From positions 27,354,270-27,418,269 of the forward strand of contig NC_049903.1 in assembly GCF_001411555.2 (NCBI RefSeq): a stretch of 64,000 nt of DNA. The letters run 5' to 3'. The stretch comes from Juglans regia (lineage: Eukaryota > Streptophyta > Magnoliopsida > Fagales > Juglandaceae). The notes under the pieces are model-generated. The model was not told where the DNA came from and did no database searches. It saw only the letters and a program-made list of their open reading frames with translations. Below, one piece after another: positions 1 through 11,129 of this stretch. Both the position numbers and the translations under genes were made by a program. Position 1 is the stretch's first letter. Every line of letters begins with the position of its first letter.

Positions 1-212
1 GCTTTTGTTTGTCTTCATCAAAATAGACCCCTTAGTATTGCGGGCACCCTGGATCATCATCATTACAAAGGCATGGCTGCCGATGAGCCTCACTTGTACA
101 CCCCAAGCCTTCACCACAATCTATCAAAATGGCTTAGGTTCGGAAATCTCAACTTATAATTTAGATTATTTGCACTAATCTGTTTGTTTTTTGTAGCAAA
201 AACCCTAGTGCA

Positions 213-610
213 GTCGAGCTCTATCTCCCGTCGTAGCAGTGTGATCGAACTTGTCTCTCTTCCTAACAGCTCAGTCGAGATCTATCACTTGTCGCATCAG
301 TGCGATCGAGCACCGTCTCCTGTCCGAGCAGCGCGGTTGAGCTCTGCCTCCCATCACGACAACACAGTCTAGCTCCATCTCTCGTTTCAACAATGTGGTC
401 GAGCACAATCTCCTACCAAGTAGCGCGATCGAGCACCATCTACCACCGAGCATCGCGGTCGAGCTTCATCTCCCGTCCTAACAGTGCGGTTGAGTTTCAT
501 CTCCCGCCCTAATAGAGCATTTGAGCTGTCCGTATTCCGCCCCAGCAATGCAGTCGAGCACCATCTCTCGTCCTAGCACCGCGATTGAGCTCTGCCTCCC
601 GTTGTAGCAG
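213..610. repeat. 31-bp minisatellite, about 13 diverged units
   Basis: Head-to-tail units of about 31 bp, each with a core like GTCGAGCTCTATCTCCCGTC followed by a CAGTGCG-like tail. Six successive units from 213 can be laid out at 31 bp with few length changes; later units diverge more. The short open frames across this stretch (for example 300-512) are a by-product of the repeat period and encode nothing recognisable. Such minisatellites often sit in the 3' untranslated part of plant gypsy elements, but no flanking coding part is visible here to prove that. Confidence 0.8.
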
Positions 611-1360
611 CACACTTTGCGCTCACCCCGAGCTTAACACAATTGAGCACATCTCCCTCCAAAGTAGCAAATTTGATGTTCCCCACTCGCACTTGCGAAT
701 AGCAGAGGGAGCACCTCTCTGAAGTGTCCCATCCCTACTCGCCTCAGTGCGATCAAATACATCTCCAGCCAAAGTAGTTAAGTCGATGCTCTACATTCTC
801 ACCATCAAACAATAGATGGAACACCTCTCCTATATGTCCCATTAGTCCTCACCTCAACACAGTTGAGCACATCTCTACCAAAGTAGCAAAGTCGATACTT
901 TGCGCTCACACCGGCGAACAACAAAGGGAGCACCTCTCTTAAATGTCTCATCTCTCCTCGTGTCAACGCAGTCGATCGCATCTCCTACCAAAGCAACAAA
1001 GTCATTGCTTTGCGCTCGCATCAATGAAGAACGGAGGGAACACTTCTCCTTAGACCTCTCCTAAGTGTCTCATCTATCATCGCCACCCAGAGCATTGAGT
1101 CCATCTATTGCTTGGTTATCTGAGCCAATGCTCCACACTCACACCCAATGAACAAATGAAGGAACACCTCTCCTAATTGTTTGAGCTCTATTCGCTACCC
1201 AGCACGGTCGAGCGCATCTCCCACCTGGTTATCTAAGATGTTGCTTCGTGTTCGCATCGACGATCAACGAAGGGAACACTTTTGTTAAGTATCCCATGTA
1301 TCCTCGCCTCAACACAGTCGAGCACATCTCCCACCTAGTGTCTTCACTAGGAAATGCCAA
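611..1360. repeat. Degenerate ~112-bp tandem repeat continuing the minisatellite
   Basis: Landmarks recur roughly every 110-115 bp: CAAAGTAGCAAA-like sequence near 660, 771, 880 and 994, each followed by GTCGATGCT-like and GGGAGCACCTCTC-like sequence and then a short echo of the 31-bp unit (GTCGAGCACATCTC). The larger unit seems built from a 31-bp repeat plus extra sequence, so it is a higher-order form of the array before it. Related scraps recur at 1738-1840. No coding potential. Confidence 0.6.
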
Positions 1361-2628
1361 GCGTTAACACTCATGCAACAATCGTCACCAGCGGGTTACG
1401 TTTGGGAATGAGTTTCTGAGCTCCACAAATGCCTCACACGGGTTACCTTCAGGAATGAGTCGACATGCTCGAAAACTGCTTGAGATTGACCTAAGGGGTC
1501 AACAAGCTCCCTAACCACTTAGCGCGAGTTACTACAAACAAATTATAACCCCAGCACCAAAATGGAAACACCAACAGAAAATCACATCAAGGGGCAAAAA
1601 GTCCACTACTACCAATGATAGAAAAAAAGATCGTGAAAATGCATACTCTTTGCTAATGATAAACACTCAGATGGTTGTATCCTCGAAGGCCCTTACTACA
1701 AATTCCACAAGTCTTCTCTAGCTCTGCACTCGCCAATGGCGCGATCGAGTCCATCTCCCGCCTAAGTCTCTAAGTCGAGCTCCCCGCTAGCCACTAGTGC
1801 GATCGAGTCTATCTCCCACCTAGCTCTCCAATTCAAGCTTTGCGCTCACACCTAGCACATGTTTGAGGGAGAGAAGACTTTGAGGGCTACATCTTTGTTG
1901 TTGTCAATTGTTCTTGAATACATAACATATGTTACTATTTATAAGTGAATGGGGTTAGAGAAAGAATAGAAATACAATAAATCAATGATATTGATTGATA
2001 CTGATTGATTTACATAATAAATTAAATATGATAGAAAATAAGTCATATTATCATACATACTAGAACATTATGAATATATTCTATAATAAGTATAATAAGA
2101 TTCTAACAATTGCTACTACCAATTTAGAGAGTGAAATAATCTTTACATTTGGAGTCGGAGACACTTTACCTAACTTACAACTTCACGAGTGACCCATTGA
2201 ATCTATTATCACAAATCATATCCGGTTAAAAACAGGACTTGAAATCTTTTTAAAACTTGATCATTTCCACGTTGCTCAAACCAATGTCAAGTCCGCATTT
2301 CGTCAGTTGGCTTCGCTTAAAGCCAGTGTCTATTGGCATATATGTGTCACAAACTAAAATATTGTGCTAAACATATCAATAATCAAGGTTTTCAAGATTT
2401 ACATCATATTGGTAAATCAATACCATTGGAGATAAACCTAAAGTATTCAGACTTCACCTCAAAATCAAAGTCCTTATTAGCACCACACTAAAATCAACAA
2501 ATAATTCCTATTGCTGCAAATTAATTGCTTTTCGGTGAGTTAAAAACTTCCTCAAAAAGTGGCTTTTTACTGTAATCAAGTTGCATAAAAAACTATTGCA
2601 GCAATAGACAATTTCTAACAATTGCTTT
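1361..2628. other. No gene seen; AT-rich spacer with repeat scraps
   Basis: Contains two more short blocks of the GATCGAGTCCATCTCCC type (1738-1840), then AT-rich DNA with stops in all frames. The stretch could belong to the untranslated end or LTR of the element that holds the minisatellite, but no matching partner copy is in the window. Confidence 0.5.
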
Positions 2629-2641
2629 TATATATATATAT

Positions 2642-2682
<41 letters not shown>
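2629..2682. repeat. (TA)n microsatellite
   Basis: An almost pure TA run of 54 bp interrupted once by AAA near 2654. Confidence 0.95.
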
Positions 2683-3039
2683 CAGTGTGCTATACTAGGT
2701 ATTACTCCCTTCCAATTGACAGATCGAAGCAACTGTTACAAATTGGCATTTATGTCGACTAAAATCTTGCCACAATAATCACTTACCCTAATTTCTCACC
2801 CAAGAGTAGCCCGACACTCCATACCGTTCACGCCATGATGTTCCACCGCACCAAGTCCCATCGCACCTCATTGCTCTAGTAAGTACGTCTCTGCTCCTTT
2901 CTCTCTCTCTCTCTCTCATACTCGGTAGCACCACTGTGACCCCAACATTGTTACTACTACAACATCGCTAAGAGCCGCACTTAACCATTGTCCCTTCCAA
3001 GCCCTACCCATGGTCTCCCTTCCTACTGAACCACAAACT

Positions 3040-4436
3040 TAAAAACAGGCACTCAAGGACCAGAATTGGGCTGATGCTATGCATGCTGAATTTAATGCTT
3101 TGTTGTCAAACGAAACTTGGACTTTATGTCCACATCCTTGTCTTAAGAAGGTAGTGAGGAACAAATGTGTCTTCAAGGATAAACAAAAATTTGATGGTTC
3201 TCTTGATAGGTACAAAGCTAGACTTGTCGCCAAAAGATTTGATCAAACTAAGGGTATTGAATTTACTAAGACCTTTAGCCCGGTCATTAAACCTGCCACC
3301 ATTAGACTTGTTCTTGCTTTGGCAATTCATCAAGACTAGTTTACACATCAGCTGGATGTTTCTAATGCATTTCTTCATGGCTATCTTGAAGAAGAATGTT
3401 TACGGAACAACCTTAAGGCACAAGTTCATCTAAGTATTGAAACAAGCCCCTCGGGCATGGTTTTTGAGACTTTCCCAAGCTCTCCTTGAACTTGGTTTTG
3501 CTAGCTCTACTACAGACAATTCTCTCTTCATATTTCTTCATAACACAACTAGCATTTATGTGTTGATTTAGGTGGATAATATTATTGTTGCAAGTAATTC
3601 CTCTACAACTATCACGTCTCTTATTGATAATCTGAGTTGCAGCTTCGTTGTCAAAGACCTAGGTCTTCTCTCCTTTTTCTTGGGTATCCAAGTTATTTGT
3701 ACTAAAGTTGGATCCACCTCAATCAAGGAAAATATTCTACTGATTTGCTTCATCTCACCAAAATGGTTGGTGCCAAACTTGCCCCAACTACTTGCTCTTC
3801 AGGTGGGAAGCTGTCCAGACATTGTGGTGATCCTCTTTTAGACCCTACAGATATAGGTATAGTTGGCGCCTTGCAATATTTGACTCTCAGTGCCCAAGCA
3901 TTTCCTATAGTGTGAATCAACTTTGCCAATTCCTTCATAGTCCTACTTCTGTCCAATTTGCTGCTGCCAAATGAGTGCTTTGTTATATCAAAGGCACCCT
4001 TCATTTTGGCTTAGATTACATAGAGGGTACTCTTACTCTCAATGGTTTCTATGACTCAAATTGGGCAAGTTGTCATGATGACAACAAATCTACCTCGAGC
4101 CATTGCATCTATCTTGGTTCATTCTCATATCATGGGCACTAAAGAAGCAAGTTGTTGTAGCCATGTCTAGTACAGAAGCAGAGTACAGATCCATGGCACA
4201 TACAATTGCAGAATTATAATGGCTAAGGATGCTCCTCAAGGAGCCTCAAATTCCTCTTTATTCCTCTCCATGCATATGGGTTTATAACCTTGGTACTTTA
4301 TCTTTATCTTCCAATCCAGTATCCCATGCAAATCACTTCATTCTTACATCTTCACTAAGGGTCTATCATCTTCTCACTTCTTCTTGTTACATGACAAGTT
4401 GTTGGTTCTTGACCTCCCTATCAACTTGACTGGGGT
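3040..4436 (+). pseudogene. Ty1/copia polyprotein remnant (reverse transcriptase and RNase H)
   Basis: A decayed copia polyprotein 3' half. The frame starting near 3043 reads into the conserved copia RT opening: WADAMHAEFNAL, then NKCVFKDKQKFDGSLDRYKA and RLVAKRFDQTKGIEFTKTFS, and after a stop at 3337 the HQLDVSNAFLHG block. Beyond 3420 the frame is broken repeatedly; short pieces such as VKDLGLLSFFLGIQV (about 3645-3690) and an RNase H-like SSTEAEYRSMAH (about 4168-4200) show that order is kept. The LTR follows immediately. No gag, protease or integrase is visible upstream, so the element is 5'-truncated. Not functional. Confidence 0.85.
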
Positions 4437-4786
4437 TGTTAGAGATAAAGCTAAAGTTGTATAGACTTAACCTCAAAATCAGAATCTTTTTCACCACCAC
4501 CTTTGCAGTTGCAGATCATGATAAAGTCTTTGATAGATAAGTCTAAAGTCGAGATAACATTTGAATCTAAGATGCACGCTACTCTTGTTTGGATTTATAT
4601 AATTTTGTGGATATGTAACTTATCATTATCTCATTGTAACTTATATACTTATCTTTATCTTATCATCGTTTGTAATTCAAAACAGCTAAATAACTGCTGC
4701 AATTTTAAATATAAATACACGATGAACACAAAGAAATTAGTATCGACTGAATCATTATTCAGTCTCATTTCTTAACTAATTCATCA
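4437..4786 (+). repeat. 3' LTR of the copia remnant
   Basis: Starts with TGTTAG directly after a purine-rich tract (GACTGGGG, 4428-4435) that fits a polypurine tract. It is AT-rich, has TATAAATA-like sequence near 4711, and ends around 4774-4786. The exact right end is uncertain because no second LTR is in the window for comparison. Confidence 0.55.
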
Positions 4787-4834
4787 TTAGCCATGTCAAA
4801 GTAAATAACTCACCATTCTCCCTATATTTATCAA

Positions 4835-6047
4835 CAAAAATGCTATATACAACCGCCCGGGTAACCTTTGGGAAACCCTTGCCTACGTGGAGATGAAACG
4901 CCCCGTTTCATTTGATGACTCAAACGCCCCTCCCCTTCCCTTCATCTTCTCCCCTCCAGCCGAGCAGATCCTTCGTCTTCTCCACCTTGGTTGTCTCCAC
5001 AAAGCCATCATCGAAGACCACGGCATCATCTCCACTCAGAAAACCCCTTCTCTTCTCCACTCAGATTTGCTCTCCACGAAGCCACCATCGAAGTTCCCTT
5101 TGTCTTCTCCACAGACCCACGAAGCTAACCCCTTCGTCTTCTCCACAGACCCACGAAGCTAATCCCTTCGTCTTGTCCATAGACCCACGAAGCTCCACGG
5201 CATCATCTCCACTCAGAAAACCCCTTCTCTTCTTCACTCAGATTTGCTCTCCGCGAAGCCACCATCGAAGTTCCCTTCGTCTTCTCCACAGACCCACGAA
5301 GCTAACCCCTTCGTCTTCTCCACAGACCCACGAAGCTAATTCCTTCGTCTTCTCATCTCCAACTATATACCACCGGCTCTTGTAACTATGAGTGAGCCGA
5401 TGTATTATTAAAAACAAAATGAAAATGAAAATAAAACACAACGAAAACAGAGGGAAAATTGTTGAAGAGGGAAGCTTGAGGTTGTGTCGTCTGGAAGAAG
5501 GGGAGAAAAGATCTGCTCTGCTCGATCTTTGAACTAGAAGAAGAGATTTCGCTGTCTAAGTCTGGGAACCGTAGATCGCGTCGTCTGGGTTTGGGAAGAA
5601 AAACTCATTTCAATCTTGGGTCTGGGAATAAAAGTTCAGCTCTGTTCAATTTCGAGTTTGGAAGAAGAGATTTCTTTAATCTGTTTTGCTCAAACTCATA
5701 CTTATTTTCATATTTTGATGGTTTTCTTTATGGTTTTGTTTTGCTCTTGATTTTTTGTGTGAAAATTTCATTAAGATGGGTGTGAATAGCAGACTGGAGT
5801 GAAATCGCTGGAGGGAAAATTGTTGAAGACGAAGGATTGCTGGCAGAGTGAAATTCTTGAAGACGAAGAGGAGAGGCAGAGAAGGCGAATGGAAGATGAA
5901 GGAAGAAGAAAAGAAGTCTGGAGTGAGTTTCAAAACAGAGGGAAGGAGTGAGAACACGGTTTGTTTCGTTCAAAATGCGTCGTTTTAATTGCCACGGGGG
6001 CAAGGGTTCCCCAAAGGTTACCCCGGGCGGTTGTATATAGCATTTTT
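4835..6047. mobile_element. Non-autonomous Mutator-like (MULE) element with ~60-bp inverted ends
   Basis: The left end (AAAAATGCTATATACAACCG...) is repeated in inverted form at the right end (5985-6047), with similarity over roughly 60 bp including a CCCGGGTAACCTTTGGG block. A perfect 10-bp direct repeat, TATTTATCAA, lies at 4825-4834 and 6048-6057; 8-11 bp target duplications and long inverted ends are typical of Mutator-like elements. Inside are a 177-bp tandem duplication and GA-rich sequence but no transposase, so it would need a helper. The Ser/Pro-rich open frame at 4912-5385 is periodic because of the repeat and I do not call it a gene. The interior could be captured host DNA (a Pack-MULE); I recognise no parent gene. 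Confidence 0.85.
5021..5360. repeat. 177-bp tandem duplication inside the MULE, with 34-bp subrepeats
   Basis: The segment beginning CGGCATCATCTCCACTCAGA occurs at 5021 and again at 5198, a period of 177 bp with only scattered mismatches. Within each copy a ~34-bp subunit containing CTTCTCCACAGACCCACGAA is itself repeated two or three times. The high similarity suggests a fairly recent duplication within the element. Confidence 0.85.
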
Positions 6048-6279
6048 TATTTATCAAACAACTCAACGAGCGAATGATGAATTCATTATGCAAAAGAATG
6101 AAAGCTCTCTTTATCGCATACAGAAATACTACTTATTATCCTTACACCACATATTAATATGTGAATTGTTATTTTTGTCATTCTATTTAAACACACAAAT
6201 TCTACACATGAATATGTTTGTTTAAATAGAAGATAAAAAATAATAAATCACATGTTGGTGTATGGTATAGGAATGATAA

Positions 6280-6664
6280 TGGAAGGGATGTTTAGGTCCT
6301 ATGGCAATAAGACCACGACTAGAGGACAGATTTAACCTATGGGCCCAAGAATGGGAGACTCACGACTCAAGAGCCCATGGCACAAGCCTCGTGATATGAT
6401 AATGACGATAAATTAGGATGGTCATCTCATCCACTTATTAAGGGATTATTCATGATAAGGTCTTGGATTTAATGGTTATCTGCATTCTCAACACCTCTAT
6501 AAATAACATCTGAAGGTAACATATGATTTATGATTACTTGCATACTTATATTGAAACTACATCTCTCTGACATAGGAATCGGAGCTCTTCTGGGTGCCTA
6601 GTGCCGCCTTGTTATCTGTTGCAGGTCATCCAAGTACTTGGCAGTGTGAAACACGTCATTTACA
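6280..6664 (+). repeat. 5' LTR of the Tat-type element
   Basis: 385 bp running from TGGAAGGGATG to CATTTACA and aligned by eye with 16136-16386. A TATAAATA box at 6498-6505 would start transcription. The left border is defined by loss of similarity to the 3' LTR and could be a few bases off. Confidence 0.75.
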
Positions 6665-6665
6665 G

Positions 6666-6680
6666 TGGCGCCGTCTGTGG
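6666..6680 (+). promoter_or_regulatory. Primer-binding site of the Tat-type element
   Basis: TGGCGCCGTCTGTGG starts one base after the LTR end. TGGCGCC is the complement of a tRNA 3' end ...GGCGCCA and resembles the tRNA-Asp-type primer sites common in plant gypsy elements. The exact tRNA is uncertain because the second half departs from the usual GTTGCCGGG. Confidence 0.65.
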
Positions 6681-6712
6681 AATTTTTACAGACTTCAGCT
6701 TGATTTTCACAT

Positions 6713-7940
6713 GCCAACTACTACGCGATCAAGAGATGAATGCAGCGGAGGTAGAAACAAGGCTGGCAGAGACCAAGGAGAAGTTGAAAAAAGCCATGAC
6801 AGTGGCTGAGTAGTTACACAAGGAGAATGAGGAGTTGAAGCGGTAGAATGCCGCTACACCGCCTGTCCAGAATGGGCAAGTGTAATGAAATGCACATAGT
6901 GCAAGAGAAATGAACAGTGAAGAGCTGGAAAAGAAGAGGTTACACAACAAACTGCGTAGCCTTGTTGACAAATATAAGGGCGAGAAGAATGGGAGGGTTC
7001 TCTTCCATGGAACACTGCATAACTGGACCGACCTTCCTTACATCGAGGAAGTAATGGCAGTGCCTCTCCCACCCAAGTTTAAGGTTCCTCAGATTGACAT
7101 GTATGACGGGTTACGGGACCCTGTAGATCACCTGGAGAACTTCAAAGCGCACATGACTCTCCACGGCTTTCGTGGAAAGGTGGCTTGTTGGGCTTTCCCG
7201 TTAACGTTAAAGGGAATAGCACAGGGCTGGTTCGGGGCTTTGCATCCGTAATCCGTTAGCAATTTTGAGGAATTGACCAAGCAATTCCTAATGGAGTTCA
7301 TGGAAAGTAGGTGGCACTGAAGACCAGTTGCCTATCTGCCACCATTAAACAAAGAAAATGAGAGAGCCTGAAAGCATATCTAACACAAGAAGAACTTAAC
7401 CACAAATGATCAAGACGAAAAGATCATGCTTGTTGCCCTTCTGGGGGGCATATGACCTCGGAGCCCGTTTATGGTTGAGTTGGACAGGAAGACCCTCCCC
7501 CCGACCTTGAGGGACTTCATGGATAGGGCATACGACTTCATTAATGCCGAAGACATGTTACAAACTCTTCTAAAGCTCAGGAAGCAAGAAGTAAAGCCGG
7601 AGACTAGGAACTCGAATGGCGCTAAAGACAAGAAGACCAGGTAGGGTCATCAAGATGGGAGGAGTGAAAGATATTCCGATCAATAAGAGTAGGGGCACCG
7701 CCTCATCCATAATAATCTAAGTGTACACAAAAATGATCTGGTGGTGAGGAAGGAAGTGCACCCACCGATGAGAGGGCAGCATTATTGCAAGTACCACCAG
7801 TCGGACACTCACTGGACAGAAGATTGTTCAACGTTGAAAAATAGGGTTGCCAGCCTGGTAGGAAGCGATGAGCTCGACCTAATGCTGGCCGAGTATCTTA
7901 AGCCAATGAGAGAAGAAGGTCATGAGCGTAAACCCAGATG
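6713..7940 (+). pseudogene. Gag remnant of the Tat-type element
   Basis: An N-terminal coiled-coil-like stretch (AEVETRLAETKEKLKKAM, about 6739) is followed by the retrotransposon gag domain at 6910-7250 (PPKFKVPQIDMYDGLRDPVD, then HMTLHGFRGKVACWAFPLTL and AQGWFGAL). After a stop at 7249 come LPPTLRDFMDRAYDFINAED (about 7497) and a zinc-knuckle-like YCKYHQSDTHWTEDC (7783-7829). At least six stops and two frame changes separate these pieces. Gag would form the virus-like particle in the cytoplasm; this copy cannot make it. Confidence 0.85.
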
Positions 7941-8046
7941 AAGAAGAAGTCCCAAACGACAAAAGAAGGAGAGCGAACGAGGACACAACACCCCTTGGCA
8001 GCCACGTGATCAAGACCAAGCTCCTTTTAGGGAGATCCTCACTATA

Positions 8047-8560
8047 ATGGGTTGGTTCACTGGCGGGGGTGTAACAGAGTCCAGCAGAAAGACTCACGCC
8101 CGCAGAGCAAGGTATCACAAGGTGTATATGGCGGATAAACCTCCTAAACACCCTAGAATAAATACCACCCATACCATCTCATTCGGAGATGAAGACTTCC
8201 AAGGGGTTATTTACTCCCACGACGACGCCTTGGTCATCACCCTCATGATAGCCAACTACAAGACCAAGCAGATTCTAGTTGACAACGAGAGCTCAGCCGA
8301 CATTTTATTCTAGGATGCTTTCATCAGAATTGGCATTAGGTCTAATAGGCTATGCCATTCACCATCTCCCCTAAAGCGATTCTCAGGAGAAGCTGTCCAA
8401 TCCATGGGTGCCATTGCGCTGCCAGTCATAGTTGGCCAAGGCACCCACATAGTTACCCCGATGACAGATTTCCTAGTGGTCAAAGCTCCGTTATCTTACA
8501 ATGCCATATTGGGGAGACCAACCCTGAACCACTTAAAGGTAGTACCTCTACCTACCACTT
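8047..8560 (+). pseudogene. Aspartic protease remnant of the Tat-type element
   Basis: The frame at 8047-8313 contains the linker ISFGDEDFQGVIYSHDDALV and then the retropepsin-like core ILVDNESSADILF (about 8275-8313). Family members usually read VDNGSSADIL, so the DSGS-type active site is already altered here (Glu for Gly). A stop follows and similarity resumes in another frame (IVGQGTHIVTPMTDFLVV, then NAILGRPTLN near 8500-8530), a block that in this family lies between protease and reverse transcriptase. Confidence 0.75.
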
Positions 8561-8779
8561 GAAGATGAAATTCCTGACAGAAACAGGTGTCGGCGAGGTT
8601 CGTGGAGAGCAAATCCTGACTCGGGAATGTAATGTTCAGGAGCTAAAGGTGGGGGAGCCTAGCGTGAATGTTACGGACAGTCTGGACAAAAGGCCGCCAC
8701 CCCCGAACGTAGAAAGATCTACATCGTTGGCGAGGCAGATCAAAAGTGCTACTATAGAGTCACGCTTACTTTCAAAACC

Positions 8780-10370
8780 ACCAATAATGAAGCCGAGTAT
8801 GAGGCTCTAATAGCAAGACTCTCAATTACGAAGACTCTTGGCACTAGCGAGATCGAAGCCAAAGTCAACTCTCAAATAGTGGTGAACCAAGTAACTGGGG
8901 TTTATGCCACGAAAGGGAAAAAAATTAAAAAGTACCTAAAACCAAGTACTAGAAATCCGCGACCAGCTCACTTATTTTAGTCTTGAGCAAGTGTTAAGGT
9001 CAAATAATGCAATAGCATATAGGCTAGCCAAAGCCGCATCTGCAAGAGATGACACGTACCTACCATGGGAAGTACAAAAGAGGGTGATAGAGATTCCAGC
9101 AATCGGGGTTCATGTGAACCAAGTTGCACCCTTGGGGCCAAAGTGGGCTAAAGAAATATCGGAGTACCTAGATACCGGCAAGCTCCTAGAAAGGAAGGAG
9201 GTGTCAAGGAAAATTTGAAGGAATGTGGCTCCGTTTTATTAAAGTTGATGGAATCTTGTAAAGAAGGGCTTCGTCGCTCCCTGCTAAGGTGCATCTCGCC
9301 TGAGGAAGTACAGTATGTCTTGGCAGCAATACACGAAGGCATGTGCGGCAACCATTTTGGCGGAAAGGCTTTAGCAAGGTAAGCCCTTTAGGGTGGGCTA
9401 CTATTGGCCCAACGCCTTAAGGGACGCTAAGCAGTTTTGAAAAAAGTGCACTCAATGCCAAGTCTACGCTCCTATTCCACCACTGTCTACCTAAGAAACT
9501 ACTCTCCATCACTTCCCCATGACTGTTTGCCCAATGGGGGTCGATCTGGTTGGCCCCCTTCTACTAGGGAAGGGCGAGGTAAAATACATAGTCGTTGCAG
9601 TAGACTACTTCACTAAATGGGAGGAAGCAGAGCCCCTCGCAACCATAACAACAAAGACCATCACCAGATTTATGTGGAAGAGCATCGTGTCTACGTTTGG
9701 CATCCTTAGTAGTATAGTCTCCAAAAATGGAAAGTAGTTCAACTCGGAACATTACAAGGAATGGTGCCGGGAGTTGGGATCCAGGTAAAATACTCATCGC
9801 TTGGACACCCACAAGCTAACGGACAAACAGAGTGAACAAATTACTCCCTGCTCAGAATCCTAAAAAAAAAAAGCTTGGCGACAAGAAGGGAGAATTGGAG
9901 GAAGAGCTCCCAGGAGTTCTATGGGCCTATAGGACAACTATGAAGACCCCAACAAGTGAGACGCCATCCACCCTGGCCTTTGGGAGAGAAGCAGTCACTC
10001 CTGTAGAAGTCTGCTTGCCCACATATCATACCAGCCACTTCAACCAAGCTGAAAACAATCAGGCACTCGAAGAACACCTCAACCTACTAGAGGAAAATAG
10101 GGAAGAAGCAGAGATTCAAAACATACTCAGCAAAAGAAAAGTCGAGCACTACTTCAACAAGCGGGTCAAGCCCAGGTCCTTCAAAGTGGGCAACTAGGCG
10201 CTTAAGGAAACGGAAGTGACAACCCAAGATGAGGGGAAGCTCAGCCTATGATGGGAAGGACCTTACATGGTCATCGCCAACAACAGACCGGATTCCTAAC
10301 ACCTGAAGGATTGTTAGGAGGAGTTGCAGCACCCTTGGAACGCTGAGCATCTAAAGAGGTTTTACCCCTA
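8780..10370 (+). pseudogene. RNase H and integrase remnant of the Tat-type element
   Basis: RNase H is represented by NNEAEYEALIARLSITKTLG (about 8783). The integrase zinc-binding region follows (VLAAIHEGMCGNHFGGKALA near 9315, CTQCQVYAP near 9450). The core has MGVDLVGPLL and VVAVDYFTKWEEAEPL (9540-9640), HPQANGQTE (about 9805) and VLWAYRTTMKTPTSETP (about 9917), ending LKRFYP then a stop near 10370. The second catalytic Asp is lost: SKNGK stands where the family has SDNG. The expected ~1.3 kb of reverse transcriptase between protease and RNase H is absent. Confidence 0.85.
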
Positions 10371-10449
10371 GATATTTTTGCAAACTTTATGTTTGGTTGA
10401 TACGAGACAAGTCAATAAAGGCGAATGGCTGTTCGGATTACGCATTTGC

Positions 10450-10945
10450 TTACAGTTAACCAACAGTGTTGAGTCCAAAGACTCGCGGTGCAACCCATGG
10501 GCATGGAAGTCAGAAGACCCCACAGTCCCAACAGTTAGCCACCAGTGTTGAGTCCAAAAGACTCGTTGTACAACCCATGGGCGTGGAGGTCAAAAGACCC
10601 CACGGCCCCTACAATTAGCCACCAGTGTCGAGTTCAAAGACTCGCGGTGCAACGAATGGGCGTGGAGGTCAAAAGACCCCATGACCCCCCCCATAGTTAG
10701 CCATCAGTTACGAGTATAAAGACTCGCAGTGTAACGAATGGACGTGGAGGTCAAAAAACCCTCATGACCCCCACAGTTAGCCACTAGTGTCGATTCCAAA
10801 GATTCTCGATGTAATGAAAGGGCGTGAAGGTCAATAGACCCCACTATCCCTACACTAAACCACCAGTGTCAAGTCAAAAGACTCGTTGTGCAACGTATGG
10901 ATGTAAAGGCCAAAATGCCCCCACGACCCCTATTGTGTCCAAAAG
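10450..10945 (+). repeat. 80-bp minisatellite in the 3' region of the Tat-type element
   Basis: About six units of 80-82 bp, each with TTAGCCACCAGTGT, then a short AAAGACTCG, then GGGCGTGGAGGTCAAAAGAC and a C-rich end. Units start near 10455, 10535, 10615, 10697, 10777 and 10857. Tandem repeats in the 3' untranslated region are a known trait of Tat/Ogre elements and can seed new satellites. Divergence between units suggests an old array. Confidence 0.85.
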
Positions 10946-11125
10946 ACTTGCATCAAAAAGGGTCAAACCGAGAGCCAACATTGTCAACCAAACAAAAGAT
11001 AAGTAAATTAAACAACATTAACGATGAGGAGGTTGTTCAATGAGGAGATGTTATTTCTGCGACGACGAAGTCCTGCTAGGCTTGGAGGAAGAGGGCGAGG
11101 CAGGAAAGGAGTCATGCATGGTATT
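10946..11125 (+). other. Junction between the Tat 3' region and the Tekay fragment
   Basis: No gene. The minisatellite fades out near 10945 and similarity to Tekay RNase H begins near 11125. The exact insertion or recombination point cannot be fixed from the sequence alone. Confidence 0.5.
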
Positions 11126-11129
11126 GCAC

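Noticed and set aside
4912..5385. 157-codon Ser/Pro-rich open frame
   Set aside because: It lies inside the MULE and its openness follows from the in-frame 177-bp (59-codon) duplication; no domain or homologue recognised.
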